Shown here one piece after another: positions 28,633 through 38,409 of a stretch of DNA of 64,000 nucleotides. This stretch comes from Corynebacterium yonathiae (GTDB taxonomy: Bacteria; Actinomycetota; Actinomycetes; Mycobacteriales; Mycobacteriaceae). The notes under the pieces were generated by a model, which saw only the letters and a program-made list of their open reading frames with translations, searched no databases and was not told the DNA's origin. The position numbers were made by a program, and so were the translations under genes. Each line of letters begins with the position of its first letter. The stretch's first letter is position 1. The stretch spans positions 1-64,000 of the forward strand of contig NZ_JAKMUZ010000014.1 of the NCBI RefSeq assembly GCF_027570195.1, written 5' to 3'.

Positions 28633-30332
28633 AGGCTCGCATCGCCGATATCGTCGGTCACCTCGATCTGTGGGGCATTATCGGCGCAGCAGTCCTTTTT
28701 ACCCTAGGCCTTACCCCATCCCTCCTGCCGCGGGACTGGCTCTACCAAGGGCTGGTCTCCGGCATCGCCGCCGGACTTGGTTATACGCTGGGCATTGCTC
28801 TCAAGCACGTGTGGTACCGGCTCGTGGTGCGCTATGTGGCGCCCCGATATTCCTGGCTCGATGCCACCACGTGGCCGCCTAGGCGCTACCGCGTTGCCTC
28901 TCGCATCGCTACCGGCGTCTTTGTGCTGTGGATGGTGGGCTTTGCTGTCTTCGCCGTGCGTTGGCAGCGTCAACTTGCAGATGCCTTAGCTGCCCCGGCG
29001 CCGACCATTGCCAGCTATGTTCTTGTGGTTCCCCTCGCCCTAGCGGTATTTACTGCCTTCTTGTTCATATTGCGTGTCCTGCGCTTTTGCGTGCGTTGGC
29101 TTTCTAGCCACTTTCCCCAGCGCTTCCGCGCTGCCTACCGCGTCGTAGGCGCGGTGGTCATCGTGGCGCTGGTGGGCACGTATACCGTGGAAAACCTCAT
29201 CCCTGGTGCCATCGTGGGGGTGGGAGAGCGCTTTTTTACCGCCCAAAACGCCGAGCCTGATCCCGCCACCCAGCGGCCCTCCACCGCCGAACGTAGTGGT
29301 TCCCCGACGTCCCGTGTGGATTGGAACGGCGTGGGCCTGCAGGGCTCGCGCTTCCTTTCTTCCGGTGCGCACCGTGCGGAATTGGAGAAGGTGACCGGAA
29401 AACCCGCCAAAGAACCCATCCGCGCCTATGCTGGCCTGGGCAATCGTGACTCCAATGAGGAACGAGCGCAGTTGCTTATCGACGAACTAGAGCGCACCCA
29501 CGCCCAAGACCGCAAAGCCCTGCTGCTGATTATGACCACCGGCACAGGATGGGTGTCGTCCTATTCTGCCCAAGCCTTCGAACTCCTCTACGGCGGCGAT
29601 ACCGCCATTGCGGCCGCCCAATACTCCGCTATGCCTTCTGCACTGCACTTTCTATCAGGCGGCGCCCAGGTAGAGCGCGCCGGGGAGGAGTTCATCAACC
29701 CTATTGTGGACTGGTGGAACGGGCTGCCGGAGGACAAGCGCCCGAAGCTCTACCTATATGGTGAATCCTTGGGCACCACCGGCATTGAAGCGGCTTTTTC
29801 TGGGGTGCGCGACATTGCCAACTCCGTCGATGGCATTCTGCTGACCGGACCGCCGCACTTTAACCGCTTGCGTACCCAGTTTGTAGAGCGCCGCGACCCC
29901 GGATCCTCTGAGATCTCCCCCGAATATGCCGGGGGCCTCGTGGTGCGCTTTGCCAATGATGATGCACAGGTGCGCCAGTGGGGTACGGTGCCGGAACAAG
30001 AGTGGGGGCGCACCCGCATGCTCTATATTCAGCACCCCTCGGATCCCGTGGCTTGGTGGTCGCCTCAGACGGCCTTCACAGAACCGGATTGGATGCGTGA
30101 GCGGACACCGTACTCTGCCGAGCGCGTAATGCGATGGATGCCCATCATCTCTTCCCTGCAGGTAGCCGCCGATCTGCCCGGCGCAAAGGACGTTTCCGAT
30201 GGACACGGACATAATTATGGGGCTTCGGTGCTCGACGGCTTCGCCGCCATCGCCGGGCCAGACGTGGCAGGAGACATCGATCCCGATGAGCTGCAGCGCG
30301 AATTTGCCGCACTCGACGTCGGCGTTTACTAG
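28599..30332 (+). CDS. membrane alpha/beta-hydrolase (Abhydrolase_9 type)
   Basis: A 577-residue protein: four or five N-terminal membrane helices (about 22-210), then an external alpha/beta-hydrolase domain with the nucleophile elbow LYGESLGTTG (Ser about 388) and a late GHGHNYG His. This two-part layout matches the Abhydrolase_9 N-terminal and catalytic families of Actinomycetota, whose substrates are unknown. ATG start 34 nt inside the ABC-F gene; I see no better later start in frame. Lipid ester cleavage in the envelope is a reasonable guess. Confidence 0.75.
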   Translation: MAGVGGEARRVEARIADIVGHLDLWGIIGAAVLFTLGLTPSLLPRDWLYQGLVSGIAAGLGYTLGIALKHVWYRLVVRYVAPRYSWLDATTWPPRRYRVASRIATGVFVLWMVGFAVFAVRWQRQLADALAAPAPTIASYVLVVPLALAVFTAFLFILRVLRFCVRWLSSHFPQRFRAAYRVVGAVVIVALVGTYTVENLIPGAIVGVGERFFTAQNAEPDPATQRPSTAERSGSPTSRVDWNGVGLQGSRFLSSGAHRAELEKVTGKPAKEPIRAYAGLGNRDSNEERAQLLIDELERTHAQDRKALLLIMTTGTGWVSSYSAQAFELLYGGDTAIAAAQYSAMPSALHFLSGGAQVERAGEEFINPIVDWWNGLPEDKRPKLYLYGESLGTTGIEAAFSGVRDIANSVDGILLTGPPHFNRLRTQFVERRDPGSSEISPEYAGGLVVRFANDDAQVRQWGTVPEQEWGRTRMLYIQHPSDPVAWWSPQTAFTEPDWMRERTPYSAERVMRWMPIISSLQVAADLPGAKDVSDGHGHNYGASVLDGFAAIAGPDVAGDIDPDELQREFAALDVGVY

Positions 30333-30337
30333 GTCTT

Positions 30338-31252
30338 TTAGCCAAATAGGGCTGCGATGGCCAGCATCGCCGGCAGCGAGAGGAAAGTAGTGAGAAAAAC
30401 TGTATCCCGGGCCACGGTTTCTCCCACCTCATAGGTGGCGGCATAGTTATACACGTTTTGCGCCGTGGGCAAGGCTGCCAAAATTAGCGCCGCGTATAAC
30501 TGCGCGCCGCCCAAACCCAAGGCGGTACCTACAGTCAGCGCGATAGCGGGCATTCCTACCAACTTCAAAACCGTCGCGGTAACGGTGGGTAGACGGTCTT
30601 CTTCCAACAGTGCATCGCCTTTTAAAGAGGCGCCAAAGCTCATGAGGATCATGGGAATAGATGCGCCACCCAGAATCTCTAATGGCTTCATCACCACATC
30701 CGGTAGCTGCCACTCTGCTGCGGAGACGATAAATCCCGCCACCGCAGCTAGCACTACAGGCGCGGTAATTCCGGAGACCACGGAGCTCCATATTGATCGC
30801 ATGCTGGTGCCCCGCGCATTGAGTCCCGCAATGATAAACGGCGAGAGCACCGCCATCTGGAGGACCAAAGCAGGGATGACGTAGGTGGCATCACCTATGA
30901 CATAGGTGGCAATCGGCAGGCCAATATTGACCGAGTTGTAATAGCTCGCCGCTGCGGCACCTGCCATGGTTTCGCCACCACTGCGCGGAAAGAGTAGCCG
31001 GCTGCACAGCCAGTACACAGCCATGGTGGCTATGGACGCAACCGCGATAACAGCCACCACGGGAGATACGAACGCAGAGGTATCGGATTTAGCCACGCTG
31101 GAGAAAATAAGAGCCGGCGTTGCCGCCCAAAAGGCGGTGCGGTTGAATTGCAATCGCGCCTCGCCCTTGCCAATGATGCCCCTGTGCGCCAGCACAAATC
31201 CCACACCGATGACTACGAAAATGATTGCAAACCCAGTCAATACGTCCAGCAA
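30338..31252 (-). CDS. AEC-family transporter (auxin efflux carrier fold)
   Basis: A 304-residue protein with about ten membrane helices. The AEC pattern shows in LPIATYVIGDATYVIPALVLQM and the repeated half around GGASIPMILMSFGASL. Bacterial AEC members export malate, malonate or other small organic acids; the substrate cannot be read. It converges on the hydrolase with 5 nt between stops and has its own promoter upstream. Confidence 0.8.
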   Translation of the reverse strand: MLDVLTGFAIIFVVIGVGFVLAHRGIIGKGEARLQFNRTAFWAATPALIFSSVAKSDTSAFVSPVVAVIAVASIATMAVYWLCSRLLFPRSGGETMAGAAAASYYNSVNIGLPIATYVIGDATYVIPALVLQMAVLSPFIIAGLNARGTSMRSIWSSVVSGITAPVVLAAVAGFIVSAAEWQLPDVVMKPLEILGGASIPMILMSFGASLKGDALLEEDRLPTVTATVLKLVGMPAIALTVGTALGLGGAQLYAALILAALPTAQNVYNYAATYEVGETVARDTVFLTTFLSLPAMLAIAALFG

Positions 31253-31418
31253 CAGCCAATAACCTTTCGCACTAGTCCAGCCAAATGCGCCGTGGGGTCA
31301 TTGTCCCATTACCCGTGGTGGCCTCAGAATTCGGGGACATAACAAAGTTGTATCGAATTGCCTATGTAGCTCCGAAACGCCTTCCTTTTTGCTGGCGCTT
31401 TGTGGCACGGTGGAGGGC

Positions 31419-32009
31419 ATGAAGCTTTCTCACCGCGCAACCGTAGCCGCCCTATCCACCGTCCTCGTGATCTCCGGAACGTCTACCGTGGCCTCTGCTC
31501 AGCCGGCCTTGCCGCCGCAGATTCAGCAGGCTTCTTCGCAGGCTCAGCAGCTTTCTTCTGATCCTTTCGCCGCTTTAGAAGATTTCCGCCTCACCCTGCC
31601 GCCGCAGGCCTATGAGCTGGCCGAGAAGTACAATATCCCGCTGCCAGAATTCCTCGCCAAGCCGGTGGGCCAGGCGCCCAAGGTTGCCGGCCAGCTAGGC
31701 GCCGCCACCACCGCCCACCTTGAAGAGGCCGGGCACCGTAAAGATGCGCGTGCAGCGGCTATCGCCCAGGAATGGGCCAACCAAGGTGCCGCCGGCAAGC
31801 TTGAGTACAAGGATGGCATAGCCCACGGGTTGAATCACAAGGACGAGGGCCAGGGCACGGTTCGTCGCCTTAATGAACAACAGGCGCAAGACCGCCTGAA
31901 CTGGTTCAACCGCGACGTCCCAGTCAACGCTGCTCCCCAGCACGGCTTTGGCGTGGCAACCGCCTACGATGGGATCTACATCTATGTTGCGGAGTTCTTC
32001 CTCAACTAA
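31419..32009 (+). CDS. secreted protein with weak CAP/SCP-like C-terminus
   Basis: A 196-residue exported protein. The signal peptide ends at about ASAQP (27), then a Pro/Gln/Ser/Ala-rich linker and a compact domain (about 60-196). The second half (IAQEWANQGA, IAHGLNHKDEG, and the final FGVATAYDGIYIYVAEFF) recalls the end of CAP/SCP domains of corynebacterial secreted proteins, but the N-terminal CAP helices are not recognisable. The ATG has a GGAGGG ribosome site. I would call it a hypothetical secreted protein with possible CAP relationship. Confidence 0.65.
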   Translation: MKLSHRATVAALSTVLVISGTSTVASAQPALPPQIQQASSQAQQLSSDPFAALEDFRLTLPPQAYELAEKYNIPLPEFLAKPVGQAPKVAGQLGAATTAHLEEAGHRKDARAAAIAQEWANQGAAGKLEYKDGIAHGLNHKDEGQGTVRRLNEQQAQDRLNWFNRDVPVNAAPQHGFGVATAYDGIYIYVAEFFLN

Positions 32010-32097
32010 ATTTCTTATCGCAAGCCTCGATTCCGCCGCGTTCCTAGCATTCATCTGCAACGATGACGAAGCCGCAAGGCACCGGTAGAATCGAGGC

Positions 32098-32421
32098 ATG
32101 ATTCTGATTAACGTACAATTCCACGTCAAGCCTGAATATGCAGAGACCTTCCTCGATGAAATTAACTGGTACACCGAGGCCTGCAATGCAGAGCCGGGCT
32201 GCATCGACTTTAAGTGGTTCCGTGATCCGGAAGATCGCCAGCGCTTCCTGCTGCTGGAGTCCTACGTAGACGGCAAGGACGTAGAGCACGTCCAGAGCGA
32301 GCACTTCCAGCGCTCGACCGAGGAGTTCCCGAAGTACCTCGTGGAGACTCCGGACATCATTAACGTCCACATCGACGGCCGCACCGGTTGGGACAAGATG
32401 GGAGAATTCTCCGTCGACTAA
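32098..32421 (+). CDS. antibiotic biosynthesis monooxygenase (ABM) domain protein
   Basis: A 107-residue ferredoxin-like ABM fold: MILINVQFHVKPEYAETFLDEINWYTEACNAEPGCIDFKWFRD, then ESYVDGKDVEHVQSEHFQ. The family includes quinol monooxygenases (YgiN) and heme-degrading enzymes, but the heme-type Asn/His set is not obvious, so a quinol or unknown substrate is likelier. A -10-like TAGAAT (32086-32091) ends 6 nt before the ATG, so it is probably leaderless. Confidence 0.8.
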   Translation: MILINVQFHVKPEYAETFLDEINWYTEACNAEPGCIDFKWFRDPEDRQRFLLLESYVDGKDVEHVQSEHFQRSTEEFPKYLVETPDIINVHIDGRTGWDKMGEFSVD

Positions 32422-32430
32422 TCCCAACGA

Positions 32431-32472
32431 ATAAAGCTCGCCCTCTACCGCGCTGTAGAGGGCGAGCTTTAT
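32431..32472. terminator. perfect 18-bp hairpin terminator
   Basis: Arms 32431-32448 and 32455-32472 pair perfectly over 18 nt (ATAAAGCTCGCCCTCTAC), with the 6-nt loop CGCGCT and A/T ends on both sides. It closes the ABM gene and may also stop the convergent acyltransferase transcript. The rest of 32473-32618 holds nothing I can support. Confidence 0.85.
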
Positions 32473-32618
32473 CCATGTCTAGGCCCGTATAGCATAACGC
32501 CCTCCGCGCTCACGGCGAATGCTAATGCTAGTGGTGCATGAGCTTCCGGTGAGCGCGAAGGGCGGGCAGGGGGAGCCTAGGCGCTTGCCGACGCCGCACT
32601 CCGGCACTTACTACGCCT

Positions 32619-35600
32619 CTACTGCGGCGCGCACTGCGAGGACACAGTCTTGTCGTATTTCGAGTACTGCTTCAGGGCATCGTAGAAGGCATCCGAATAC
32701 TCGCCGGTGCGCTCCGGCATTGGGTGAACACCATCGGAATAGAGGATTGCGGGGTCGCTCTGAGCGTGTCCGCACCAGTCAGCGATGTAGACATTGTCGT
32801 ATTCCTTGGCTGCATCAATGACATCCTGTTGGGACTGGGACATCCATTCACGGTCGCCATAGGGAACCGCCATAACAACGGTGCGGTCTTTGCCGATGAT
32901 ATCTAGAGCTTCCTTGATCTGATCCGGGAAGGCAGGTCCGTTAGTGCCGAACCCGAGGAAAACGGTATCGCGCAGCTGGCCGGAATCCTTCAGCTGCTGG
33001 AGAACTTGAATTCCCGCGGTGTAGTGGCGGGATACGTCTGCATCGACATAAATCTGCGGGAAGCGCTGCTTGAGGGCGCCGCTAGAAGCCAGCATCACAG
33101 AGTCACCCACAGCGGTAATGTCCTTACCCTGTGGCATGGGGCGGGTCTTCTTGTCCTTCGAAGAAGTCTGATCCTCGTCCTCGGCAGGTGGCTGTGGTGC
33201 AGCATTATTCGGCTGAACTGGGGCATTGTTGCTGCTCTGGTTCTGCTGCTGGAGCTGTTCCAATTGCTGCTCCAACTCAGTTTTATCGCTGGAGTTAATA
33301 ACGCCGTAGACTACGCCCGCTACAGAGGCAATGACGAGGAATGGGACTACCGGCCACATGGTCTTGCCAAAGCCATCGCGCAATTCGCTAAATCCTGGGC
33401 GGGATGACCAGTAGGTCTTCCACGTCTTCTTATATCCGCCGCGGCGGAACGGATTTTCAATGAACTGATAAGAAATCTCGGATAGAAGCAACGAAATTGG
33501 CACGGCTACCAGGCCCAGAATCCAGGATTTATCGGAATTCTGGTTGCCCTCGAAAAGCGCCTTGAGAATCATGATGACTGGCCAGTGCCAGAGATACAGC
33601 GAGAAGGAACGCTGGCCAAACCAGCGCATGACCTTGGTCCTAAATAGCGAGGTCATAGGGCCGTATTCGCGGACCACGCCCCAGACCATAAGGACACCGA
33701 GCACGCTGGTGAGGAGGAGCCCGCCCCGGTAGGTGATTTCCGCATCATCCGGCATGAGGAATAGCTGTGCACCGTAGCCGAGGAGAGCTAGGGCGCCGAT
33801 GACCCCTGCTATACGGGATTCAGACTTGCCGGCCGCGGCCCAAGAATCCGCCTTTGGGTCAGACTTAGTAGATGTCATCAGCAAAGACAGCACGGCACCG
33901 GTGAGCAGGCCGAAAGCGTGGGTATCAGTGCCGTAGTAGACGCGTGTTGGGTCCTCTCCCGGCACGAAAAGAAGCGCCATGGCCACGGCAGAGCCTATGG
34001 CCAAGACCGTCGCTACGAGGATAGGAAGCCGGCGCGGCTTGCGGCGAGAGATCAGGAAAACGCCGGTGATAAGAAGTGGCCAAATGACATAGAACTGCTC
34101 CTCTACGGCCAGCGACCAATAATGGGCGAAAACCTGAATCTCATTGTCCGCGAAGTAGGACTGGGAGGTCGCGATTTGGGTCCAGTTATTGACAAAGAAC
34201 AGGGTGCCCAAGAACTGCTGGCGCAAGCCAACCGCTAGGTCGTCTCCGATCCATGCCACCAGCGCGGTGCACATGACCAGAACGGATACTGCGGCCGGGA
34301 GAATGCGCCGGAATCGCCGCACCCAGAAATCTTTCAAGCTAATCGTGCCGGAGGTGCGGAATTCTCGTACCAGCAACGAGGTAATGAGGAATCCGGAAAG
34401 AACGAAGAAGAGGTCAACGCCTAAGTAGCCTCCGGGTAGAAGGGAAGGGAAGAAGTGATAGAGCACCACGGCAATGACTGCGAGGCCGCGCAGGCCGTCA
34501 AGACCCTTGACCTGGCGCAGACGGGCGTGACGCTTTTTCTTGACTACCTTGCTCTCCGGCGGTGTCGCCAGCGCTTCAGGGTCATTGGCCTGCTTTTGCA
34601 GCGGATACTTGGATTTAGCATCCCCCTGCGGAGCTGTCGCTTTCTGTGTTGCTGGTTTCTGGGCAGCTGGTTGCGCTTGGTCCGGCGCTACTGGTGCCTT
34701 TGGCTTATTCGGAGCTGGCTGTGGTGCCTTTGCTGGCTGTGCCTTGTCTCGTTGCCTCTCTTTAGCCGCGGCGGCAGCGGCGGCGGTGGCCGCCCCTGCT
34801 CCAGCTATACCACCCGTCGCTGCGGGCGTGCTGGTTTTTGCCGAAGCCGTCTTTGGGGCTGCTTGGGGCTCTGCCTTCTTCGGCCGGGGCTGTCCAGACT
34901 GCTGCTTCGCTTTAGGCTTTGGTACAGCGCGCGGTGGATTTTGCTGAGCCGAGGTAGGGGTGCCTACCTGCTGAGATTTACGGGCCAGCCCGCGGCTGAT
35001 ATCAGATGGTTTTACCTCTGGGCGGCGCTTTGTCGTCTTCCTAGCCTTGTCCTGAGGCGTCGACGCCTTCGACTGTGGCTGTGGCCTTTGCTCCTGCTGC
35101 TTATCAAGACTGCCCTGTGAGGATCCGCTTTGGTCCTTCTTCGGCTGGGCTACCTTATCCCTATTGTGGGCAGTCTTATTCTGAGCCGACCTAGTGGGCT
35201 GCTGGGAAGGGGCAGCCCCAGTCCTTGGTGCGGTTGCCTTCGGCGTGGGGGCAGTAGTGTTCTTCTTTTGTGTAGCAGTTTTCGGTGCTGATGCCTGCGG
35301 GGCAGCCTTTTGGTTTGCGGTACTAGGCGTGCATGTTTCGCCCTTGCTCTTAGAAGGCTGTTTTTTTTCTTTCGATGCTGGGCGTGGCTGAGTCGTCTCC
35401 TTTGCGGTGTCTTCCTGCCTGCGCTTTTGGGGGCGTGGCTTCTGTGTTTGCTGCTGCTTGTCTGCGGCCGGCTTGGCTGTGGCAGGTTTAGCGGTGGCAG
35501 GGTTAGTCTGCTTCGGCTTAGCCTTTTGTTGTTTAGCTGGCTTAGAAGGTGCCTGTGCTTGTGCAGCAGACGGGCGCGGCGACGCCGGCTTCGGGGAAGG

Positions 35601-36380
35601 CTTCTTCGGGTTGGGAGAGGTGGATGACTTGGGTGCCTTCTTTGGTTGTTGGGCTGCAGGTCGAGTCTGCTGCGATGGCTTTGCAGCGCCTTGCTGAGAC
35701 GGCTTTTTGCCGGGCTTTCCCGCCGGCTTCGGGGAGGTATCGCGGGCAGAATCGGCCTTCGGGGAGCTCGGCGAGGTCGTGGAGCTAAAGCTGGCACCGC
35801 GGCGCGGTCGCTGAACCGGTTCGTGCGCCTTGCGTTGGGGCTTCTTCTCCTGCGCGTTCGATTGCGGCTGTTTCTCTACCGCTGCTGACTTAGGAGAGGC
35901 TGCTGGCTTGCTCTGCTTAGTGGCGGCGGGTTTAGATTCGGAATTTTGGGAAGCTGGCTTGTTTGTCGCTGCTTTGTTTGCGGGCGACTGCGAGGCTGCC
36001 TTTGCCCGCTGCGGTTTAGCGGAATTTGCCGCGCTGGAGTGTGGCTGCGCGGCCTCGGGACGAGAGGCGTCTTTGGCGGCAGCAGGCTTGGGCTCGGTAG
36101 CCTTCGCGGGCTTTCCTGCAGGTGTCTTCTTAGCTTGGTCCTTAGACTGGCCCTCCTGCGCAGAGCGGTCCTGTGGTTTTCCTTGCGGTGTGGTGGATCG
36201 TGCACTCGTGGTGGACTTGGTGTTGTCCGATTCTTGGGGCGCGGAATCTTTTTTATTTGGGGCCTGGGGCGCACTGGCAGAGCCAGCTTTGGGCTTTACT
36301 GGCTGATAGACCGGTGTGCGTGGTTCATCTGAACGCCCAGGTTTCTTCTTTCCCAGCAGTGAGCGCAAAATCTGCTTCAC
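32619..36380 (-). CDS. OafA-like acyltransferase-3/SGNH protein with giant basic N-tail
   Basis: A 1,253-residue protein in three parts. Residues about 12-610 are a Lys/Pro/Ala/Gln/Ser/Thr-rich, strongly basic low-complexity tail with no Trp and only three aromatic residues (Tyr25, Phe198, Tyr592). About 625-990 is an acyltransferase-3 membrane domain of about ten helices starting RGLAVIAVVLYHF (Arg-His motif). About 1070-1253 is an external SGNH domain with GDSVM, GTNG and DGVHP. Such enzymes O-acylate envelope glycans. Start at GTG 36380 with GGGAG 5 nt upstream; an in-frame ATG at 36518 lacks support. The tail would face the cytoplasm. Confidence 0.85.
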   Translation of the reverse strand: MKQILRSLLGKKKPGRSDEPRTPVYQPVKPKAGSASAPQAPNKKDSAPQESDNTKSTTSARSTTPQGKPQDRSAQEGQSKDQAKKTPAGKPAKATEPKPAAAKDASRPEAAQPHSSAANSAKPQRAKAASQSPANKAATNKPASQNSESKPAATKQSKPAASPKSAAVEKQPQSNAQEKKPQRKAHEPVQRPRRGASFSSTTSPSSPKADSARDTSPKPAGKPGKKPSQQGAAKPSQQTRPAAQQPKKAPKSSTSPNPKKPSPKPASPRPSAAQAQAPSKPAKQQKAKPKQTNPATAKPATAKPAADKQQQTQKPRPQKRRQEDTAKETTQPRPASKEKKQPSKSKGETCTPSTANQKAAPQASAPKTATQKKNTTAPTPKATAPRTGAAPSQQPTRSAQNKTAHNRDKVAQPKKDQSGSSQGSLDKQQEQRPQPQSKASTPQDKARKTTKRRPEVKPSDISRGLARKSQQVGTPTSAQQNPPRAVPKPKAKQQSGQPRPKKAEPQAAPKTASAKTSTPAATGGIAGAGAATAAAAAAAKERQRDKAQPAKAPQPAPNKPKAPVAPDQAQPAAQKPATQKATAPQGDAKSKYPLQKQANDPEALATPPESKVVKKKRHARLRQVKGLDGLRGLAVIAVVLYHFFPSLLPGGYLGVDLFFVLSGFLITSLLVREFRTSGTISLKDFWVRRFRRILPAAVSVLVMCTALVAWIGDDLAVGLRQQFLGTLFFVNNWTQIATSQSYFADNEIQVFAHYWSLAVEEQFYVIWPLLITGVFLISRRKPRRLPILVATVLAIGSAVAMALLFVPGEDPTRVYYGTDTHAFGLLTGAVLSLLMTSTKSDPKADSWAAAGKSESRIAGVIGALALLGYGAQLFLMPDDAEITYRGGLLLTSVLGVLMVWGVVREYGPMTSLFRTKVMRWFGQRSFSLYLWHWPVIMILKALFEGNQNSDKSWILGLVAVPISLLLSEISYQFIENPFRRGGYKKTWKTYWSSRPGFSELRDGFGKTMWPVVPFLVIASVAGVVYGVINSSDKTELEQQLEQLQQQNQSSNNAPVQPNNAAPQPPAEDEDQTSSKDKKTRPMPQGKDITAVGDSVMLASSGALKQRFPQIYVDADVSRHYTAGIQVLQQLKDSGQLRDTVFLGFGTNGPAFPDQIKEALDIIGKDRTVVMAVPYGDREWMSQSQQDVIDAAKEYDNVYIADWCGHAQSDPAILYSDGVHPMPERTGEYSDAFYDALKQYSKYDKTVSSQCAPQ

Positions 36381-36498
36381 AAAAACTCCCAAAGCACTAC
36401 GTATATTTTCTAAACGGATTATTTTAGCCTGCACACAAGCACTTTGCCCCCAAGAGGGGAGCAAGGGTGCGGCGCCGGCTGGAGGCGAAAATTCGAGT

Positions 36499-37296
36499 CT
36501 AAGACTCTTCGCTGTCAAAAAGCTGACGCAGAACTGTCATGACCCCATATTCGGTATTGGGTGGGGCGATGCGATCGGCCATCTCCTTTAGCTTTGGGTG
36601 TGCATTCTCCATCGCGATGGCGGTGCCGGCCTCGCGGAGAAGCTCGTAGTCATTGAGGAAATCGCCAAAGGCGGCGGTGCGAGAGATGGGAACCGCGAGG
36701 AGCTCGGCCATGGTGTGTAGCGCTTCGCCTTTATTGACGCCCGCGGCCATAACGTCGAGCCAGACGGCGCCGGAAATGGCGATATTGTGCTCCGGAACGG
36801 CCGCGAGGAGAGGCTGGTGGAGGTGCTTTTCGCTGCCGTCGGCGCAGTAAACCGCGATCTTGATTATGTCCGCATCGAGTAGGGCATCGAGGTCATCTAC
36901 CCATTGCACTGCCTTGTAGTACTTGGAAATCTCTGCGCGGGCCTGCTCATCGGCGCCTTTATGTACATAGGCGGTATCCGGAGTACACAGCACTACGGTA
37001 TGTGCGGCATCGACAGTGCGGAGGGTAGCAACGGCGGCGCGCACCGCTGCGGTGGGCAGGGTAGTGGCGCTGATAACGCGATTATCGTGCACGACGACGG
37101 AGCCATTTTCGGCAATGAAGGTGTCTTCCTGCGGAAACATCTCTTGCAGAGTGGCAAGCTGGCGGCCCGAGGCGGGGACGAGCGTGACTCCGAGCTGGTG
37201 GGCACGGGTGCTGATCGCTGCAAAATCTGGTGGAAGCTGGCCGTTGCCGTCCAGTAGGGTGCCGTCCATATCCAGGGCGATGAGCTGTGGGAGCAA
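36499..37296 (-). CDS. Cof-type HAD-superfamily phosphatase
   Basis: About 265 residues. HAD motif I LIALDMDGTLLDG is at the N-terminus, motif II in LVPASGRQ, motif III Lys in GVNKGEALH and motif IV AFGDFLNDYELLREAGTAIAMENAHPKLKE; a C2B cap lies between. Family members dephosphorylate sugar phosphates or cofactors; the substrate is unknown. I favour a TTG start placing eight residues before the nucleophile Asp, as usual in the family; an ATG at 37341 would add 15 residues and is possible. It is divergent from the next gene. Confidence 0.83.
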   Translation of the reverse strand: MLPQLIALDMDGTLLDGNGQLPPDFAAISTRAHQLGVTLVPASGRQLATLQEMFPQEDTFIAENGSVVVHDNRVISATTLPTAAVRAAVATLRTVDAAHTVVLCTPDTAYVHKGADEQARAEISKYYKAVQWVDDLDALLDADIIKIAVYCADGSEKHLHQPLLAAVPEHNIAISGAVWLDVMAAGVNKGEALHTMAELLAVPISRTAAFGDFLNDYELLREAGTAIAMENAHPKLKEMADRIAPPNTEYGVMTVLRQLFDSEES

Positions 37297-37365
37297 AATT
37301 CCAAACCTATCTGTGAATTGACTATTGGTGGATAGGAGCATGAGTTCTGTGTCACACTAGGGGTT

Positions 37366-38409
37366 ATGGCTATTACTGCACCTATCGTGTCCTCAATCCG
37401 TAACCATACCGGAGTCATTGAGCTCAACCGCCCGAAGGCTCTCAATTCCCTCACCCCGGAAATGATTGACCTCATCGCGGCATCGTTAGCGCAGTGGCGT
37501 GATAACGATGCGGTGGAGCAGGTGCTTTTTCTCTCGACCAGTTCTAAGGCATATTGCGCCGGTGGTGACGTCCGCTTTGCCCGCGAAGGCGTCCAAGAAG
37601 GAAAACTAGGCGATGTCGACAAGTTCTTTGCGGAGGAATACACCTTAAACGGCGATATTGCGGAGTATCCGAAGCCGGTCATCGCGCTCATCGATGGCAT
37701 CGCTATGGGCGGTGGTCTGGGCATTGCCGCCCATGGCACCCACCGCGTAGTTACGGATAAGACTTTTGCCTCTATGCCGGAGATGAATATTGGCTATGTC
37801 ACGGACGTAGGCATAGCTTATGCCGCCCAGCGTGTGGTGGGAACGCGCGGGAAGGCCTCGCCTGAGTTGGCAAAGTTCTGGGGTATCACCGGGTATCGCA
37901 TGTATGCCGCAGACCTTGTGTGGAGTGGGTTGGCCACTCACTATGTGGCGGACGCAGAGGCCTTTGCTAGCGCGGTTATCGAGGAGGGGTTGGCCGCGGC
38001 GCTTTCCCAGCACGCCACGGAACCCGCGGATGAGCCTGCTTTGGCTGGGCTTATTGATTCCATCGAAGACGCCTTTTCCCACGACACCTGGCAGGACGTC
38101 ACCGCGGCTTTGGATAACTACCCTGAGCTTAAGCAGCAGGTAGAGAAGTTGACTGCACAGGCGTGCCCTACCTCTATTGTCGCGGCGATGGAGCTCTTCC
38201 GTGCCGAGCAGGAGTGCAGCAGCGTGCGCGAGGCCTTGGAGATGGAGACCAATTTGGGCGCCTTCATGTACCGACGCGCGGACTTCGCCGAGGGAGTGTG
38301 TGCGGTCTTGGTGGATAAGACTAATGATGCAGCGTTTGAGCCAGCTGTGCTTGACGACGTCGACGTGGACGCCATCCGCAGCGCCCTACACGTCCACCCC
38401 GCGAAATGA
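37366..38409 (+). CDS. 3-hydroxyisobutyryl-CoA hydrolase / enoyl-CoA hydratase family
   Basis: A 347-residue crotonase-fold protein of the ECH_2 type (longer than plain enoyl-CoA hydratases). Oxyanion-hole segments SSKAYCAGGDVRF and DGIAMGGGLGIAAHGTHRVV, then SMPEMNIGYVTDVG with the Glu used by 3-hydroxyisobutyryl-CoA hydrolases. It would act in valine catabolism, although no other valine genes are nearby. Its last 24 nt overlap the convergent downstream gene. Confidence 0.85.
   Translation: MAITAPIVSSIRNHTGVIELNRPKALNSLTPEMIDLIAASLAQWRDNDAVEQVLFLSTSSKAYCAGGDVRFAREGVQEGKLGDVDKFFAEEYTLNGDIAEYPKPVIALIDGIAMGGGLGIAAHGTHRVVTDKTFASMPEMNIGYVTDVGIAYAAQRVVGTRGKASPELAKFWGITGYRMYAADLVWSGLATHYVADAEAFASAVIEEGLAAALSQHATEPADEPALAGLIDSIEDAFSHDTWQDVTAALDNYPELKQQVEKLTAQACPTSIVAAMELFRAEQECSSVREALEMETNLGAFMYRRADFAEGVCAVLVDKTNDAAFEPAVLDDVDVDAIRSALHVHPAK

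Noticed and set aside
32473-32618. Possible small gene between the ABM terminator and the acyltransferase stop
   Set aside because: Short frames only, without a ribosome site or any recognisable product.
36441-36475. Imperfect hairpin between the HAD phosphatase and the acyltransferase as a terminator
   Set aside because: A CTTGC-CCCC/GGGG-GCAAAG stem is visible but has mismatches and no T-run in the direction of transcription.
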